From Pontivivens insulae (lineage in GTDB: Bacteria; Pseudomonadota; Alphaproteobacteria; Rhodobacterales; Rhodobacteraceae), in the NCBI RefSeq assembly GCF_900302495.1, contig NZ_OMKW01000004.1, forward strand, positions 1-64,000: a DNA stretch of 64,000 bases, written 5' to 3'. Positions 1-8,038 of this stretch are shown here, one piece after another. Every line of letters begins with the position of its first letter. The first letter of the stretch is position 1. Made by a program: the position numbers and the translations under genes. Under the pieces are notes generated by a model. That model did not search any database and was not told where the DNA came from. It saw only the letters and a program-made list of their open reading frames with translations.

Positions 1-36
1 TGAAGGTCGTAGGTTCAAATCCTACCCCCGCAACCA
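1..36 (+). tRNA. Initiator tRNA-Met (fMet), 3' part only
   Basis: The window starts inside a tRNA gene. Visible are the end of the anticodon arm and variable loop (1-8), the T arm (GTAGG stem 9-13, TTCAAAT loop 14-20, CCTAC stem 21-25), the acceptor strand CCCCGCA (26-32), discriminator A33 and an encoded CCA (34-36). The variable loop and acceptor end match the bacterial initiator tRNA as I know it, where A72 is left unpaired with C1; here the last acceptor base is indeed A. The anticodon lies outside the window, so the identity rests on the 3' half. Confidence 0.85.
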
Positions 37-381
37 AATCAAAAGCATTGCAAGAACATGAGTGCGCGCAAGCGCCCATACTTGCCGTCACCACAAAACT
101 CAATCACGACGCCAAATCAACGACGCCTTTTTTGTCGCCGGTGTGCGCATTGGGTGCAGCAAGCTAGATGTTGATGACAGTGTTTTGGGCGACGTTACAC
201 ATGTTCGTGTCGTCTGCTCTATTAATGACGATCGCGCCCAACCGGGATCGCAGGACTGCTAGAGTTCGCGGATGTGACAGTGACCCCAAATGGACGAATG
301 ATCATCACTCGTGCTGATCAGTCCGGCAAGTCCTGGGAACAGACTGCCCTCATCCGAAAAGATGGTTTTCGAGGGCGGCGT
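37..381. other. Gene-free stretch after the tRNA
   Basis: I see no convincing gene in these 345 bases. Short open frames exist but lack a plausible ribosome binding site or family resemblance. A CGACGCC heptamer is repeated just before a run of six T (about 109-134), which may help end the tRNA transcript, but no good stem precedes the T run. An imperfect stem (CCCTC 347-351 and GAGGG 371-375, with GAAAA/TTTTC inside) lies just past the end of the minus-strand operon and could be its weak terminator. Confidence 0.4.
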
Positions 382-918
382 TCAGTCGTCGGCGCCACCC
401 GCGCCCAGTGTGCGGGATTGTTCTGTGGCTGGTGCGTAGGTGCGACGTGCAAACAGCTCCAGCTTGGTAAGTGCGGTGTCGTCGCACGTCGCTCTATGGC
501 AGATTGAGGTGTGGGAGCTATTCGTTCCGCAGGGTTCGACTATCATTGTCCCGCGAGCTGGAAGGGTTCCGACGACTGATAGCCCTTCGCCAACGTAGGC
601 GAACCCGTCCTGCCAAGTCATACGAAATCCTGAACTTCCCAATCCAAAGAGCAGGAGCGCTGGCGCTATCACATCAACATGCTCTTCGCGGCCACGCGGC
701 GGTTGATCGCTGAGTCGGCAGGCGAGCGTCAGGCCGCATTGGCCGACGACGGTGCCACGGTTGTCTAAAAGAAAGGTGAGGGTCGCTGCGCCGTCGAGTC
801 CCCATTCATGCAGAAACCGCACGGCCCGCCCGGCCTCGTCTGCCATGCCCCAACTGAAGCCAGCGCCGCGCGCAGCCTTGCGGGCAAGCGATTGTACTTC
901 GTTCAGCGAGAGGGTCAT
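382..918 (-). CDS. DUF3726 family protein, function unknown
   Basis: 178 residues. The N-terminus (SLNEVQSLARKAARGAG, then a Trp-Gly-Met segment) is what I recognise as the DUF3726 family, seen mostly in Rhodobacterales; no biochemical function is known to me. No signal peptide or membrane segment is visible, so it should be cytoplasmic. The ATG at 918 overlaps the stop of the upstream 558-residue gene (ATGA), so the two are translationally coupled, which is why this start is preferred over an in-frame ATG four codons earlier. It is the last gene of a four-gene minus-strand operon with an aldehyde dehydrogenase and an M19-like protein, so a role in the same catabolic route is inferred. Confidence 0.75.
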   Translation of the reverse strand: MTLSLNEVQSLARKAARGAGFSWGMADEAGRAVRFLHEWGLDGAATLTFLLDNRGTVVGQCGLTLACRLSDQPPRGREEHVDVIAPALLLFGLGSSGFRMTWQDGFAYVGEGLSVVGTLPARGTMIVEPCGTNSSHTSICHRATCDDTALTKLELFARRTYAPATEQSRTLGAGGADD

Positions 919-2591
919 TGGATCGGGCACGGATAGACCCAGCGATCACAATTCCAATCGCACAATTCGTCTGGGTAGGGCGCGCCAGCATACATGCAAA
1001 TGCGCAACCATCGGTCAGAGCGCGGGTCAAAACAGGTCGCACCAAAGAAGGACAGTTTCGCGCGCAGCATGTCGATGGGCATCATGTCCGCCGCGATGGT
1101 GTTGTCGCGAATTTCACCATAAGGGGCGAAGGCACAGATTTGCGCACGCCGCACCGTATGGCGATGTTCTGGATGTTTGACCAGGAATTCCGCGATCTCT
1201 GTGCCCGCATCCCAGTGTTCCAAAACCTGATGGGCAAGTGCCGCATCTCGTGCCGGCGCAAGGGGTTGTTCGTAAGGTTCAATCGGTTCCTCAAACCGTT
1301 CGCCGAGACGCGGTTCAAGCTTTTCCTCAGATACATACCAAGCCCGAGCGATCTGCGGGGACTCACTCCAGTCGCGCTCCAACGCCCAGCCAAAGCTTTC
1401 CTGCAACAGTCTGAGCACCTCACCGACTGTCATTCGACCGTTGATGCGAAAGCCTTGCTCGGTCACATCGCTCATACAGTCAGCAAGCCCGTCCACCAGA
1501 TCAGGATAAGGCTCAAGCATCAGTGAGTTCAGCAGCTCCTGCCCCTCAATGCTCAAGGTTTCGGAGGCCCATGCGGCCAGCGCTTTCCACGGTGTCGGCT
1601 GGGTCAATGACGCTTCGGCGAGGTAGTGACGCAGCGCCGCCAGATCATTACGCAATTCCGCGCAGCGCTCTGCCTGTCTGGGATGGGCGCTGTTCCAACG
1701 AGCCACGGTTTCATCAGCCCCGTTTAGACAAGCCTCGAAGATCCCGATCGCTTCAGGCGTTGCTGACGTTTCAGAAAGAACGCGCGCCAGCGCTTCTTCC
1801 CGCGCCATGATCCAATTGTTGAACAGGACCGGATGATTGACGAGAAACGGTGCCATGCCGAGGCCGGTCGAATTGCCGATGCCAAGAAGGCGCGCATTGG
1901 CAGAGGACAGGCAAACGGCGTCATCACCGCCGACCTGCTGCGCCATATGCTCCACCAAATCGCGCACGAATGTACGGATCAGATAGACGGTTAACATCTC
2001 CGCTTGGAACGGGGGCTGAAGCTCCCGCCGATCTGCGAGATACTCCCGATCTGCTGCACCGAATTTACCTGAGCCATAGACGGCTGTTGTGCGCATCAAA
2101 TAGCCGGTTTCTGCCAATTGCGCCGGGTCTGGCTGCAACCCGGCCGCAAGCCGTTCGACCACGTGGGACCACAGCCGGGTAGAGCGATTGGCGCGCGATA
2201 GCGTCAGTTCGCGTTCTGTGATCCGCCCCGCCTCCTGTAGCGGGACATTGGCGCGCAGGCGCGAGATATCATCCTCTGTGGGCGCCCCATCGAATAGCGC
2301 AAAGGTCGTATCCCAGGCCTCTGCAATCACCCGGTCAGAACGTAGCGAGTCGGGCAAATCATGCGCAAATGCCACCAAGGAATAGGTCCGTTCAGGACCA
2401 TGTGCTGAATAGACCGCATAACCCACACCGTTGCGGTCGATCTCAAACCGGGGACGCGAAAAACTCCATCCTTCACGCGCCATCCGGCGGGTGAGCTGGC
2501 GCATGAAGCTGAGCCGGCACTGGTGTAACGCGCCCAGCCGTTCGAGGCGCATGACCTCTTGCGGTGGGCGGCGTTGCACCGGGGCGTTCAT
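915..2591 (-). CDS. Uncharacterised 558-residue protein of a catabolic operon
   Basis: 558 residues, soluble, with no signal peptide. I do not recognise a named domain. Visible features are a basic, Arg-rich N-terminal region, a central block around an LGIGNSTGLGMAPF segment followed by VNHPVLFNNWI, and an acidic helical C-terminal half. The Gly-rich GNSTGLG turn could form a ligand loop, but that is conjecture. The ATG at 2591 overlaps the TGA of the M19-like gene (ATGA), and its own stop overlaps the DUF3726 start, so it sits in the middle of a coupled set. An in-frame extension back to 2810 exists but lies inside the M19 gene and is not used. Function is unknown; the cluster suggests an enzyme or partner in one degradation pathway. 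Confidence 0.8.
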   Translation of the reverse strand: MNAPVQRRPPQEVMRLERLGALHQCRLSFMRQLTRRMAREGWSFSRPRFEIDRNGVGYAVYSAHGPERTYSLVAFAHDLPDSLRSDRVIAEAWDTTFALFDGAPTEDDISRLRANVPLQEAGRITERELTLSRANRSTRLWSHVVERLAAGLQPDPAQLAETGYLMRTTAVYGSGKFGAADREYLADRRELQPPFQAEMLTVYLIRTFVRDLVEHMAQQVGGDDAVCLSSANARLLGIGNSTGLGMAPFLVNHPVLFNNWIMAREEALARVLSETSATPEAIGIFEACLNGADETVARWNSAHPRQAERCAELRNDLAALRHYLAEASLTQPTPWKALAAWASETLSIEGQELLNSLMLEPYPDLVDGLADCMSDVTEQGFRINGRMTVGEVLRLLQESFGWALERDWSESPQIARAWYVSEEKLEPRLGERFEEPIEPYEQPLAPARDAALAHQVLEHWDAGTEIAEFLVKHPEHRHTVRRAQICAFAPYGEIRDNTIAADMMPIDMLRAKLSFFGATCFDPRSDRWLRICMYAGAPYPDELCDWNCDRWVYPCPIQ

Positions 2592-3562
2592 GATCGCGCC
2601 CCGAAATTCTCTGCGAAGAAGCGGTACCAGTTGCCGCCCATCACACCCGCAACTTGCTCGGCGCTGAGGCCTGCATTGCCTAATCCGCGTTCGATATTGA
2701 TGAAGTCGCGATTGTCCTGAAACCAGGTCGGCATGGGCGGGAAGCCCGGCGCGCTGGCCGATCCCTCTCCATAGTCGATTTCCTTGCTCCAACGGCCCAC
2801 GCGCATCCACTCCACCACGCTGTCAGGTTGATCCTGGCACAGATCGGACCCAATCCCGATATGCTCGAAACCGTAACGCGCGCCTGTCTCTGCAATCATG
2901 TGGCAAAAGCTCTCAAGCGTGCAGTCGCTCTTATCCTTTAGGTGGTGGGGGTAGAGCGAAAATCCCAGCATACCGCCGCGCCGGGTGACAGCCTCGATCA
3001 CCTCATGCGGTTTGTTGCGCAATGCAGGCTGCCAGTCATGGGGGTTCGCGTGCGTGATGGCGATGGGCCGCTCTGACAGTTCAGCCGCCTCGATGGTAGA
3101 GCGGTCGCCGGAATGGCTCATGTCGATCACCAGGCCAACGCGGTTCATCTCCTTTATCACCTGTCGTCCCATCCGGGTGATGCCGCTATCTTCCTCTTCA
3201 TAGCAGCCCGTCGCCAGTAGCGATTGATTGTTATAGGTCAACTGCATGAAGCGCGCGCCGAGCGTGTGCACAATCTCCACCAGGCCAATATCGTCTTCGA
3301 TGGGGGAGGGGTTCTGAAACCCAAAGAATATCGCTGTTCGCCCGCTGTCGCGCGCGCGATCAATATCCGCTGCATTCAGCCCCTTCATGATCAGGTCCGG
3401 ATACTGCTCTAACCACCGATTCCAGCGCTCGAAATTGAGCACCGTCTCCCGGAAGTTCTCGTGATAGGCGATGGTGACGTGCACGGCGTCCACACCACCC
3501 TCCCGCATCTGGCGAAAGATATTCTCTGACCAGTTGGCATATTGCAGCCCGTCAATGCGCAT
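2588..3562 (-). CDS. M19 (renal dipeptidase-like) family protein with altered metal site
   Basis: 324 residues, cytoplasmic, matching the M19 membrane-dipeptidase/amidohydrolase fold in length. Conserved second-metal residues are visible: His150 (DMSH), His171 (ITHANPHDW), the Arg182-Asn183 pair and Asp240 (GIGSD). The canonical N-terminal DGHND metal motif instead reads DGLQY (residues 4-8), and the bridging Glu, usually in a G-x-E-G segment, appears as Gln83 (GFQN). So the first zinc site seems lost, and the reaction may not be dipeptide hydrolysis. The ATG at 3562 overlaps the aldehyde dehydrogenase stop by one base; a GTG one codon earlier is also possible. It is the second gene of the operon. 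Confidence 0.8.
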   Translation of the reverse strand: MRIDGLQYANWSENIFRQMREGGVDAVHVTIAYHENFRETVLNFERWNRWLEQYPDLIMKGLNAADIDRARDSGRTAIFFGFQNPSPIEDDIGLVEIVHTLGARFMQLTYNNQSLLATGCYEEEDSGITRMGRQVIKEMNRVGLVIDMSHSGDRSTIEAAELSERPIAITHANPHDWQPALRNKPHEVIEAVTRRGGMLGFSLYPHHLKDKSDCTLESFCHMIAETGARYGFEHIGIGSDLCQDQPDSVVEWMRVGRWSKEIDYGEGSASAPGFPPMPTWFQDNRDFINIERGLGNAGLSAEQVAGVMGGNWYRFFAENFGARS

Positions 3563-5013
3563 CACTCTGGCTCGCCTGCAGCGATATAGGCTGTCTTTAC
3601 GGTCGTATAGAATTCCGCCGCGGCCTTGCCCTGTTCACGTGGGCCATAGCTACTTTGCCCTCGGCCTCCGAACGGCACGTGATAATCGGTTCCAGCCGTC
3701 GGCAGGTTCACCGTGACTACGCCTGTGCGGGCGTTGCGGCGGAAATGTGTCGCGCGGGCGAGGCTTTTCGTGACGATCCCCGATGTCAGGCCGAACCGTG
3801 TATCATTGACTGTATCAACAGCTTCTTCATAAGAGCCGACTTTGATCACGGAAGTCAGGGGCGCAAACATCTCTTCCCGATTGATAACCATTTGATTTGT
3901 CGTGTTCAGGAAGATGCCAGGTGTCATGTAATACCCTTCGGTAGAGCGCTCGACACGAACACCGCCAGTCGCCAGTTCGGCGCCTTCAGCGACACCACGC
4001 TTGACCCAGTCAAGGTTTTCGTTCAATTGCGCTTCGCTGACGACGGGGCCGATCTGTGTGCCGGGCTCCAGCGCATGCCCCACGATCATCTTTTCTGCGC
4101 CTGCGACGAGCTTTTCTACAAAAGCATCGTGCACCGCCTCGTGCACGATCAGGCGTGAGGAAGCTGTGCATTTCTGGCCTGTTCCCCCAAAAGCGCCTGC
4201 CAAAGACAGGCTAACGCCAAGGTCCAGATCGCCGTCATCCATGATGACGAATGCATTCTTCGAGCCCATCTCCATCTGTACCTTGGTCAGATTTGCAATG
4301 GCGCTCGCCGCAATCCCTTTTCCGACCGGGACCGAACCGGTGAAGCTAACCGCGTCGATCATCGGGCTTTCGACCAGGCGTTGCCCGATGGTGCTCCCGG
4401 CGCCCATGACGAGGCTGAAGAGCCCGGCAGGAATGTCTTGCTTCGCGATAATCTCTGTCAGTGCCACGGCAGAGGCAGGCGTTACATTGGCTGGCTTCCA
4501 GACAACCGCGTTGCCATAGCAAAGTGCGGGCGCAATTTTCCACGAGGCCGTCGCGGTCGGGAAATTCCAAGGGGAAATGACAGCCACCGTCCCGACCGGC
4601 TCGCGCCGCACATCGATCTCCACACCTGGTCGGACGGAATCGGCATTTTCACCCAGTTGCCGCAGACACTCTGCCGCGTAATAGGTGAAGAACTGACCTG
4701 CGCGATAAACCTCACCCTTCCCTTCGGCCAACGGCTTACCCTCTTCACGAGACAGGAGCGTGCCCAGCTCTTCCGCGCGGGCCATCATTTCGCGTCCAAT
4801 GGCGTCCAGCACGGCTTGCTTTCGCTCCATGCCGTAGGCGGCCCACTCGGCTTGTGCAACCTTGGCGCACTCCAACGCGCAGTCCAACTGATCGCGCGAG
4901 GCTTGGGCGAAATGTCCGATCAAATCGCTGAGGTCGGAGGGGCTCCGGTTCTCGACTGTGCTTTCCCCTGAAACCCACGCGCCCGCAATGTAGTTTTGCT
5001 TCGTCTCAGTCAT
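3562..5013 (-). CDS. NAD(P)-dependent aldehyde dehydrogenase
   Basis: 483 residues, the usual ALDH superfamily length. Catalytic residues can be read: Asn150 (SPWNF), Glu248 (EMGSKN), nucleophile Cys282 (GQKCTASSR), with the FTGSVPVG nucleotide-binding turn near 225-231. It should oxidise an aldehyde to its acid; overall it resembles 2-oxoglutarate-semialdehyde or succinate-semialdehyde dehydrogenases, but the substrate cannot be fixed by reading. The ATG at 5013 has an AAGGA Shine-Dalgarno sequence about 8 bases upstream; a longer in-frame start at 5061 would run into the divergent promoter and is rejected. It is the first gene of the minus-strand operon and lies back to back with a LysR regulator, probably its activator. 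Confidence 0.9.
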   Translation of the reverse strand: MTETKQNYIAGAWVSGESTVENRSPSDLSDLIGHFAQASRDQLDCALECAKVAQAEWAAYGMERKQAVLDAIGREMMARAEELGTLLSREEGKPLAEGKGEVYRAGQFFTYYAAECLRQLGENADSVRPGVEIDVRREPVGTVAVISPWNFPTATASWKIAPALCYGNAVVWKPANVTPASAVALTEIIAKQDIPAGLFSLVMGAGSTIGQRLVESPMIDAVSFTGSVPVGKGIAASAIANLTKVQMEMGSKNAFVIMDDGDLDLGVSLSLAGAFGGTGQKCTASSRLIVHEAVHDAFVEKLVAGAEKMIVGHALEPGTQIGPVVSEAQLNENLDWVKRGVAEGAELATGGVRVERSTEGYYMTPGIFLNTTNQMVINREEMFAPLTSVIKVGSYEEAVDTVNDTRFGLTSGIVTKSLARATHFRRNARTGVVTVNLPTAGTDYHVPFGGRGQSSYGPREQGKAAAEFYTTVKTAYIAAGEPE

Positions 5014-5063
5014 GTTCGATCCTTGTTTCGCTGCGAGCAGGATGGACGGGGATGTAAACATCG

Positions 5064-5096
5064 GTCAAACTCAAATTCCGCAAGTCAAATTCGGAA
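5064..5096. promoter_or_regulatory. Putative LysR operator in the divergent promoter
   Basis: Between the aldehyde dehydrogenase and the LysR gene lies a dyad TTCCG-N11-CGGAA (5076-5080 and 5092-5096), with a direct repeat TCAAATTC at 5071-5078 and 5085-5092. Spacing and symmetry fit the dyad type bound by LysR-family regulators. It lies 12-32 bases upstream of the LysR start, a position suited to autoregulation. This is inferred from symmetry only. Confidence 0.45.
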
Positions 5097-5107
5097 AATC
5101 CGAAGCC

Positions 5108-5965
5108 ATGACAATCAAGATCGATATGCTGCGGTGTTTCAGCGCCGTCGCTGAGGCGGGCCATCTTTCCGATGCAGCCGCCCGGCTTGGCCGCAGTCCG
5201 TCCGCCGTTTCCGTCATGGTGAAGCAGCTAGAGGAGCATCTGGGCGCGCCCCTCTTTGAAAGTGATCGTAAGAGCCGCTTGACCCCGCTTGGTGCAGAGG
5301 TGTTCGAGTTGGCTCGCGCGCAACTTGCGCAATTTGACGAAGCGGTAAACGCAATGGAGCGGTCTGCCCGCGCCCCCGGCGGCATTGTCCGCATCGCCGC
5401 GGTCCCCTCAGCCGCTGGGGCCTTGTTCGACGAGGTTCTCACCTATCTGCAAAGTCACTATCCGCAAGTACAGGTCGAATTGCGGGACGCAGACAGTCAA
5501 GCCGTGCTGGAGGCACTGGTGCGTGGTGTCGTCGATATCGGCGTGGCGTCCGGACAGCCCACGCTGAACCAGATTCATCAGGAGCCGCTTTTTCAGGACA
5601 AGTTCGGTATGGTCGCCCATGTGGACCACCCGCTTATGGTGAGAGCAGAACCGCTCGATCTGCGCGATCTTGCGAATGCGCCATGTCTTCACAATGACTT
5701 AGCGCGGCAACACGGCATTGATCCCGGCGCGCGCAGCGGGGCGACAGTTCACAACACCCTGTCTCTGATCGCTTTGCTGCGGACAGGGAAGTGGGTGACA
5801 GTATTGCCGGAGTCTGTGGTGCGCTTGGCGCCGGGCGTGCTGGGATTTCGCCCCGTGACCGGTCTTTCTCAGCAACGCGAGGTGTCACTGTTTCTCAATC
5901 AGCGGGCGCCTCTGCCCGATGTGGTTGCGGATCTGGCAAACCGCATTCGCCAGATCCATTTGTAA
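5108..5965 (+). CDS. LysR-family transcriptional regulator
   Basis: 285 residues. The N-terminal winged helix (residues 1-65, MLRCFSAVAEAGHLSDAAARLG then PSAVSVMVKQLEEHLGAPLF) is typical LysR, followed by the periplasmic-binding-protein-like effector domain (about 90-280). The start is set at ATG 5108, where the LysR homology begins; the in-frame extension back to 5012 covers the intergenic operator and the opposite gene's start. It is transcribed divergently from the aldehyde dehydrogenase operon and most likely controls it in response to a pathway compound. It ends 10 bases from the end of lpd, which converges on it. Confidence 0.9.
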   Translation: MTIKIDMLRCFSAVAEAGHLSDAAARLGRSPSAVSVMVKQLEEHLGAPLFESDRKSRLTPLGAEVFELARAQLAQFDEAVNAMERSARAPGGIVRIAAVPSAAGALFDEVLTYLQSHYPQVQVELRDADSQAVLEALVRGVVDIGVASGQPTLNQIHQEPLFQDKFGMVAHVDHPLMVRAEPLDLRDLANAPCLHNDLARQHGIDPGARSGATVHNTLSLIALLRTGKWVTVLPESVVRLAPGVLGFRPVTGLSQQREVSLFLNQRAPLPDVVADLANRIRQIHL

Positions 5966-5975
5966 GGGCCTGACC

Positions 5976-7361
5976 TCAGGCGTGGATCGCGCCATCGCCG
6001 CACGCTAGGGCGGCCTCACGCATCGCTTCGGAGAAGGTCGGGTGCGCGTGGCAGGTGCGGGCGAGGTCTTCGGCAGCTGCACCAAACTCCATCGCGACGC
6101 AGACCTCGTGGATCAGATCACCGGCCATCGGGCCGATCAGATGCGCGCCGAGGATGCGGTCGGTCTCCGCATCTGCGAGGATCTTGACGAAGCCCTCACC
6201 GGCAAAATGCGATTTCGCCCGTGCGTTGCCCATGAACGGGAACTTGCCAACCTTGTACTTGCGGCCCTCAGCCTTCAGCTGCTCCTCTGTCTGGCCGACA
6301 TTTGCGACCTCCGGGTGGGTGTAGATCACACCAGGGATTACAGAGTAGTTAACGTGGCCATGCTGACCGGCGATGGTTTCGGCGACGGCCATGCCCTCAT
6401 CCTCAGCCTTGTGGGCGAGCATGGGGCCGGAGATCACATCGCCAATGGCATAGATGCCCTTGATATTGCTGGACCAATGGGCGTCTGTCTTGACCATCCC
6501 ACGCTCCATTTCCACGCCCAGTTCCTCAAGCCCCAGGCCGGAGGTGTAGGGGCGGCGGCCGGTGGCGAGCAGCACAACATCGGCGTCGAGCGTGTGTTCG
6601 CTGTCATCCTTACGCTTTTTGTAGGTGACGGTGGCCTTGCCGTTTTTCACGGACGTGCCCTGCACCGCAGCGTTCAGTTCGAACTTAAGCCCCTGCTTTT
6701 TCAGCATCTTAAGGAACTGCTTGGAGATCTCGCCGTCTGAGCCGGGGATGATGTGGTCCTGGAATTCAACGACGGTGACTTCGGAGCCAAGGCGTGAGTA
6801 GACCGAGCCGAGTTCGAGGCCGATCACGCCGCCGCCGATGACGACCATCTTGCCCGGGACTTTCTTCAGTTCCAAAGCGCCGGTGGAGGTGACGACGACT
6901 TTCTCGTCCACCTCAACGCCGGGAAGGCTTGCCGCCTCGGAACCCGTTGCGATTACGATGTTTTTCGCGGTGTGAACCTTATCACCGACCTTGACCTTGC
7001 CCGCTTCGGGGATGGAGCCGTAGCCCTTGAGCCAATCGACCTTGTTCTTTTTGAACAGAAACTCGATGCCGCTGGTGTTGCTGTCGACGGAGGACTGTTT
7101 GTATTCCAGCATTTTGGGCAGATCGACAGAGGGTGATTTGCCCATCAGGCCCATTTTCGCAAAGTTCTCAGTGGCTTCGTGGTACAGCTCAGAGGCGTGC
7201 AGCATCGCCTTTGACGGGATGCAGCCCACGTTGAGGCAGGTGCCGCCCAGCGTCTCCCGCCCTTCGACACATGCGGTTTTCAGGCCCAGTTGCGCGCAGC
7301 GGATGGCGCAGACATAGCCGCCGGGGCCTGCTCCGATAACGATCACATCATAGTCGGCCAT
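5976..7361 (-). CDS. lpd: Dihydrolipoyl dehydrogenase (E3)
   Basis: 461 residues. It reoxidises dihydrolipoyl groups with NAD+, acting as E3 of the 2-oxoglutarate dehydrogenase complex encoded just upstream. The FAD-binding GAGPGG lies at residues 10-15, the redox disulfide Cys42/Cys47 in [12 protein letters not shown], a second nucleotide motif [10 protein letters not shown] near 180, and the C-terminal dimer-interface HAHPTFSE with the active-site His. The ATG at 7361 is preceded by AGGAGAG. It is the last gene of the suc locus, separated from sucB by three small membrane-protein genes and from the nearest of those by a 111-base region with an ordered repeat array, so it may have its own promoter. 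Confidence 0.97.
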   Translation of the reverse strand: MADYDVIVIGAGPGGYVCAIRCAQLGLKTACVEGRETLGGTCLNVGCIPSKAMLHASELYHEATENFAKMGLMGKSPSVDLPKMLEYKQSSVDSNTSGIEFLFKKNKVDWLKGYGSIPEAGKVKVGDKVHTAKNIVIATGSEAASLPGVEVDEKVVVTSTGALELKKVPGKMVVIGGGVIGLELGSVYSRLGSEVTVVEFQDHIIPGSDGEISKQFLKMLKKQGLKFELNAAVQGTSVKNGKATVTYKKRKDDSEHTLDADVVLLATGRRPYTSGLGLEELGVEMERGMVKTDAHWSSNIKGIYAIGDVISGPMLAHKAEDEGMAVAETIAGQHGHVNYSVIPGVIYTHPEVANVGQTEEQLKAEGRKYKVGKFPFMGNARAKSHFAGEGFVKILADAETDRILGAHLIGPMAGDLIHEVCVAMEFGAAAEDLARTCHAHPTFSEAMREAALACGDGAIHA

Positions 7362-7375
7362 TTGGCTCTCCTAAT

Positions 7376-7467
7376 TTGGTTAACGGGCGAAATCTGGTGT
7401 GCACAAAGCGTACACAGACCGTACACCACCCGTACACCGGAGATATGCACTCCGGCAGTTGGTTAAC
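7376..7467. promoter_or_regulatory. Four hexamers phased at 11 bp upstream of lpd
   Basis: Hexamers GTGCAC (7399), GTACAC (7410), GTACAC (7421) and GTACAC (7432) start exactly 11 bases apart, about one helical turn, 33-71 bases upstream of the lpd start codon. The array is flanked by two direct copies of TTGGTTAAC (7376-7384 and 7459-7467). Such phasing suggests cooperative protein binding on one DNA face; no regulator can be named. Confidence 0.45.
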
Positions 7468-7472
7468 ACCGC

Positions 7473-7871
7473 TCAGAACAGAGCGACGATGAGCATGAGC
7501 GCGGTGGCCAGAAAGCCAACGAGCCAGATAAGCGTGCGCCATGGCACCCAGCCAAACGCATAGGCGGGCACGTAGAGAATGCGCGACACGACATAGGCCG
7601 CAGCGCACCCGGCGGTGAAGGCTGAGTTCTGTCCACTGAGCTGAATGACGAGCACGGCAATAGTGAACAGGATTAGCCCTTCGAAATGGTTGTTGAGCGC
7701 GCGGTAGAGGCGCGCATTACGCGGAGAAAGCTGATCCTCCATCCGCCCCTTGTCGCGCGGCGACAGGGTTTTGCCCGCGCCAAGTTCGAGATTGGCGGGA
7801 ACTGCCATCAGCACGAACTGGACGATCTGGAGAAGGGCGGCGCAGGCGAGGGCGGTGAGTTCGGGGGTCAT
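7473..7871 (-). CDS. MAPEG-family membrane protein
   Basis: 132 residues with about four membrane helices. The pattern of an N-terminal helix, a polar RNARLYRALNNHFEGLILF segment and hydrophobic C-terminal helices matches the bacterial MAPEG family (membrane-associated proteins in eicosanoid and glutathione metabolism). The precise reaction is unknown. The ATG at 7871 overlaps the TGA of the upstream 56-residue gene (ATGA), so this start is chosen over one four codons earlier. It is the last of three coupled membrane genes placed between sucB and lpd, with no evident link to the TCA cycle. Confidence 0.85.
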   Translation of the reverse strand: MTPELTALACAALLQIVQFVLMAVPANLELGAGKTLSPRDKGRMEDQLSPRNARLYRALNNHFEGLILFTIAVLVIQLSGQNSAFTAGCAAAYVVSRILYVPAYAFGWVPWRTLIWLVGFLATALMLIVALF

Positions 7872-8038
7872 GCGTGTCTCCAATTCTGGCTGAGACCTGC
7901 GAGGGTAACGTCGAGACGCTGCATCGTTGCCCCCTTCTTATAAAGGATGTAGGCCCCCTGCATGATGCTGGTCACGCAAAAGAGCGCGAGCAGGACGAGC
8001 GGCATGCTCTCGCCGGTCTGGAGCCAGAGGAGGTTCAT
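7868..8038 (-). CDS. Small 56-residue membrane protein
   Basis: 56 residues with one strong membrane helix (SMPLVLLALFCVTSIMQGAY), then a short basic tail. It is real rather than a shadow because its ATG (8038) overlaps the stop of the upstream gene and its stop overlaps the MAPEG start, each as ATGA, an arrangement unlikely by chance. I do not recognise a family. It may be a subunit or accessory of the adjacent MAPEG protein. Confidence 0.65.
   Translation of the reverse strand: MNLLWLQTGESMPLVLLALFCVTSIMQGAYILYKKGATMQRLDVTLAGLSQNWRHA

Noticed and set aside
1-381. Integrative element attached at the tRNA end
   Set aside because: There is no integrase gene, no repeated tRNA 3' end downstream, and the following genes look native.
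62-507. Two short plus-strand frames after the tRNA
   Set aside because: They have poor start contexts, atypical composition, and the second overlaps the well-supported DUF3726 gene on the other strand.
7399-7437. CRISPR-like repeat array
   Set aside because: Repeat units are only 6 bases and spacers 5 bases; there are no cas genes, so it is better seen as a phased binding-site array.
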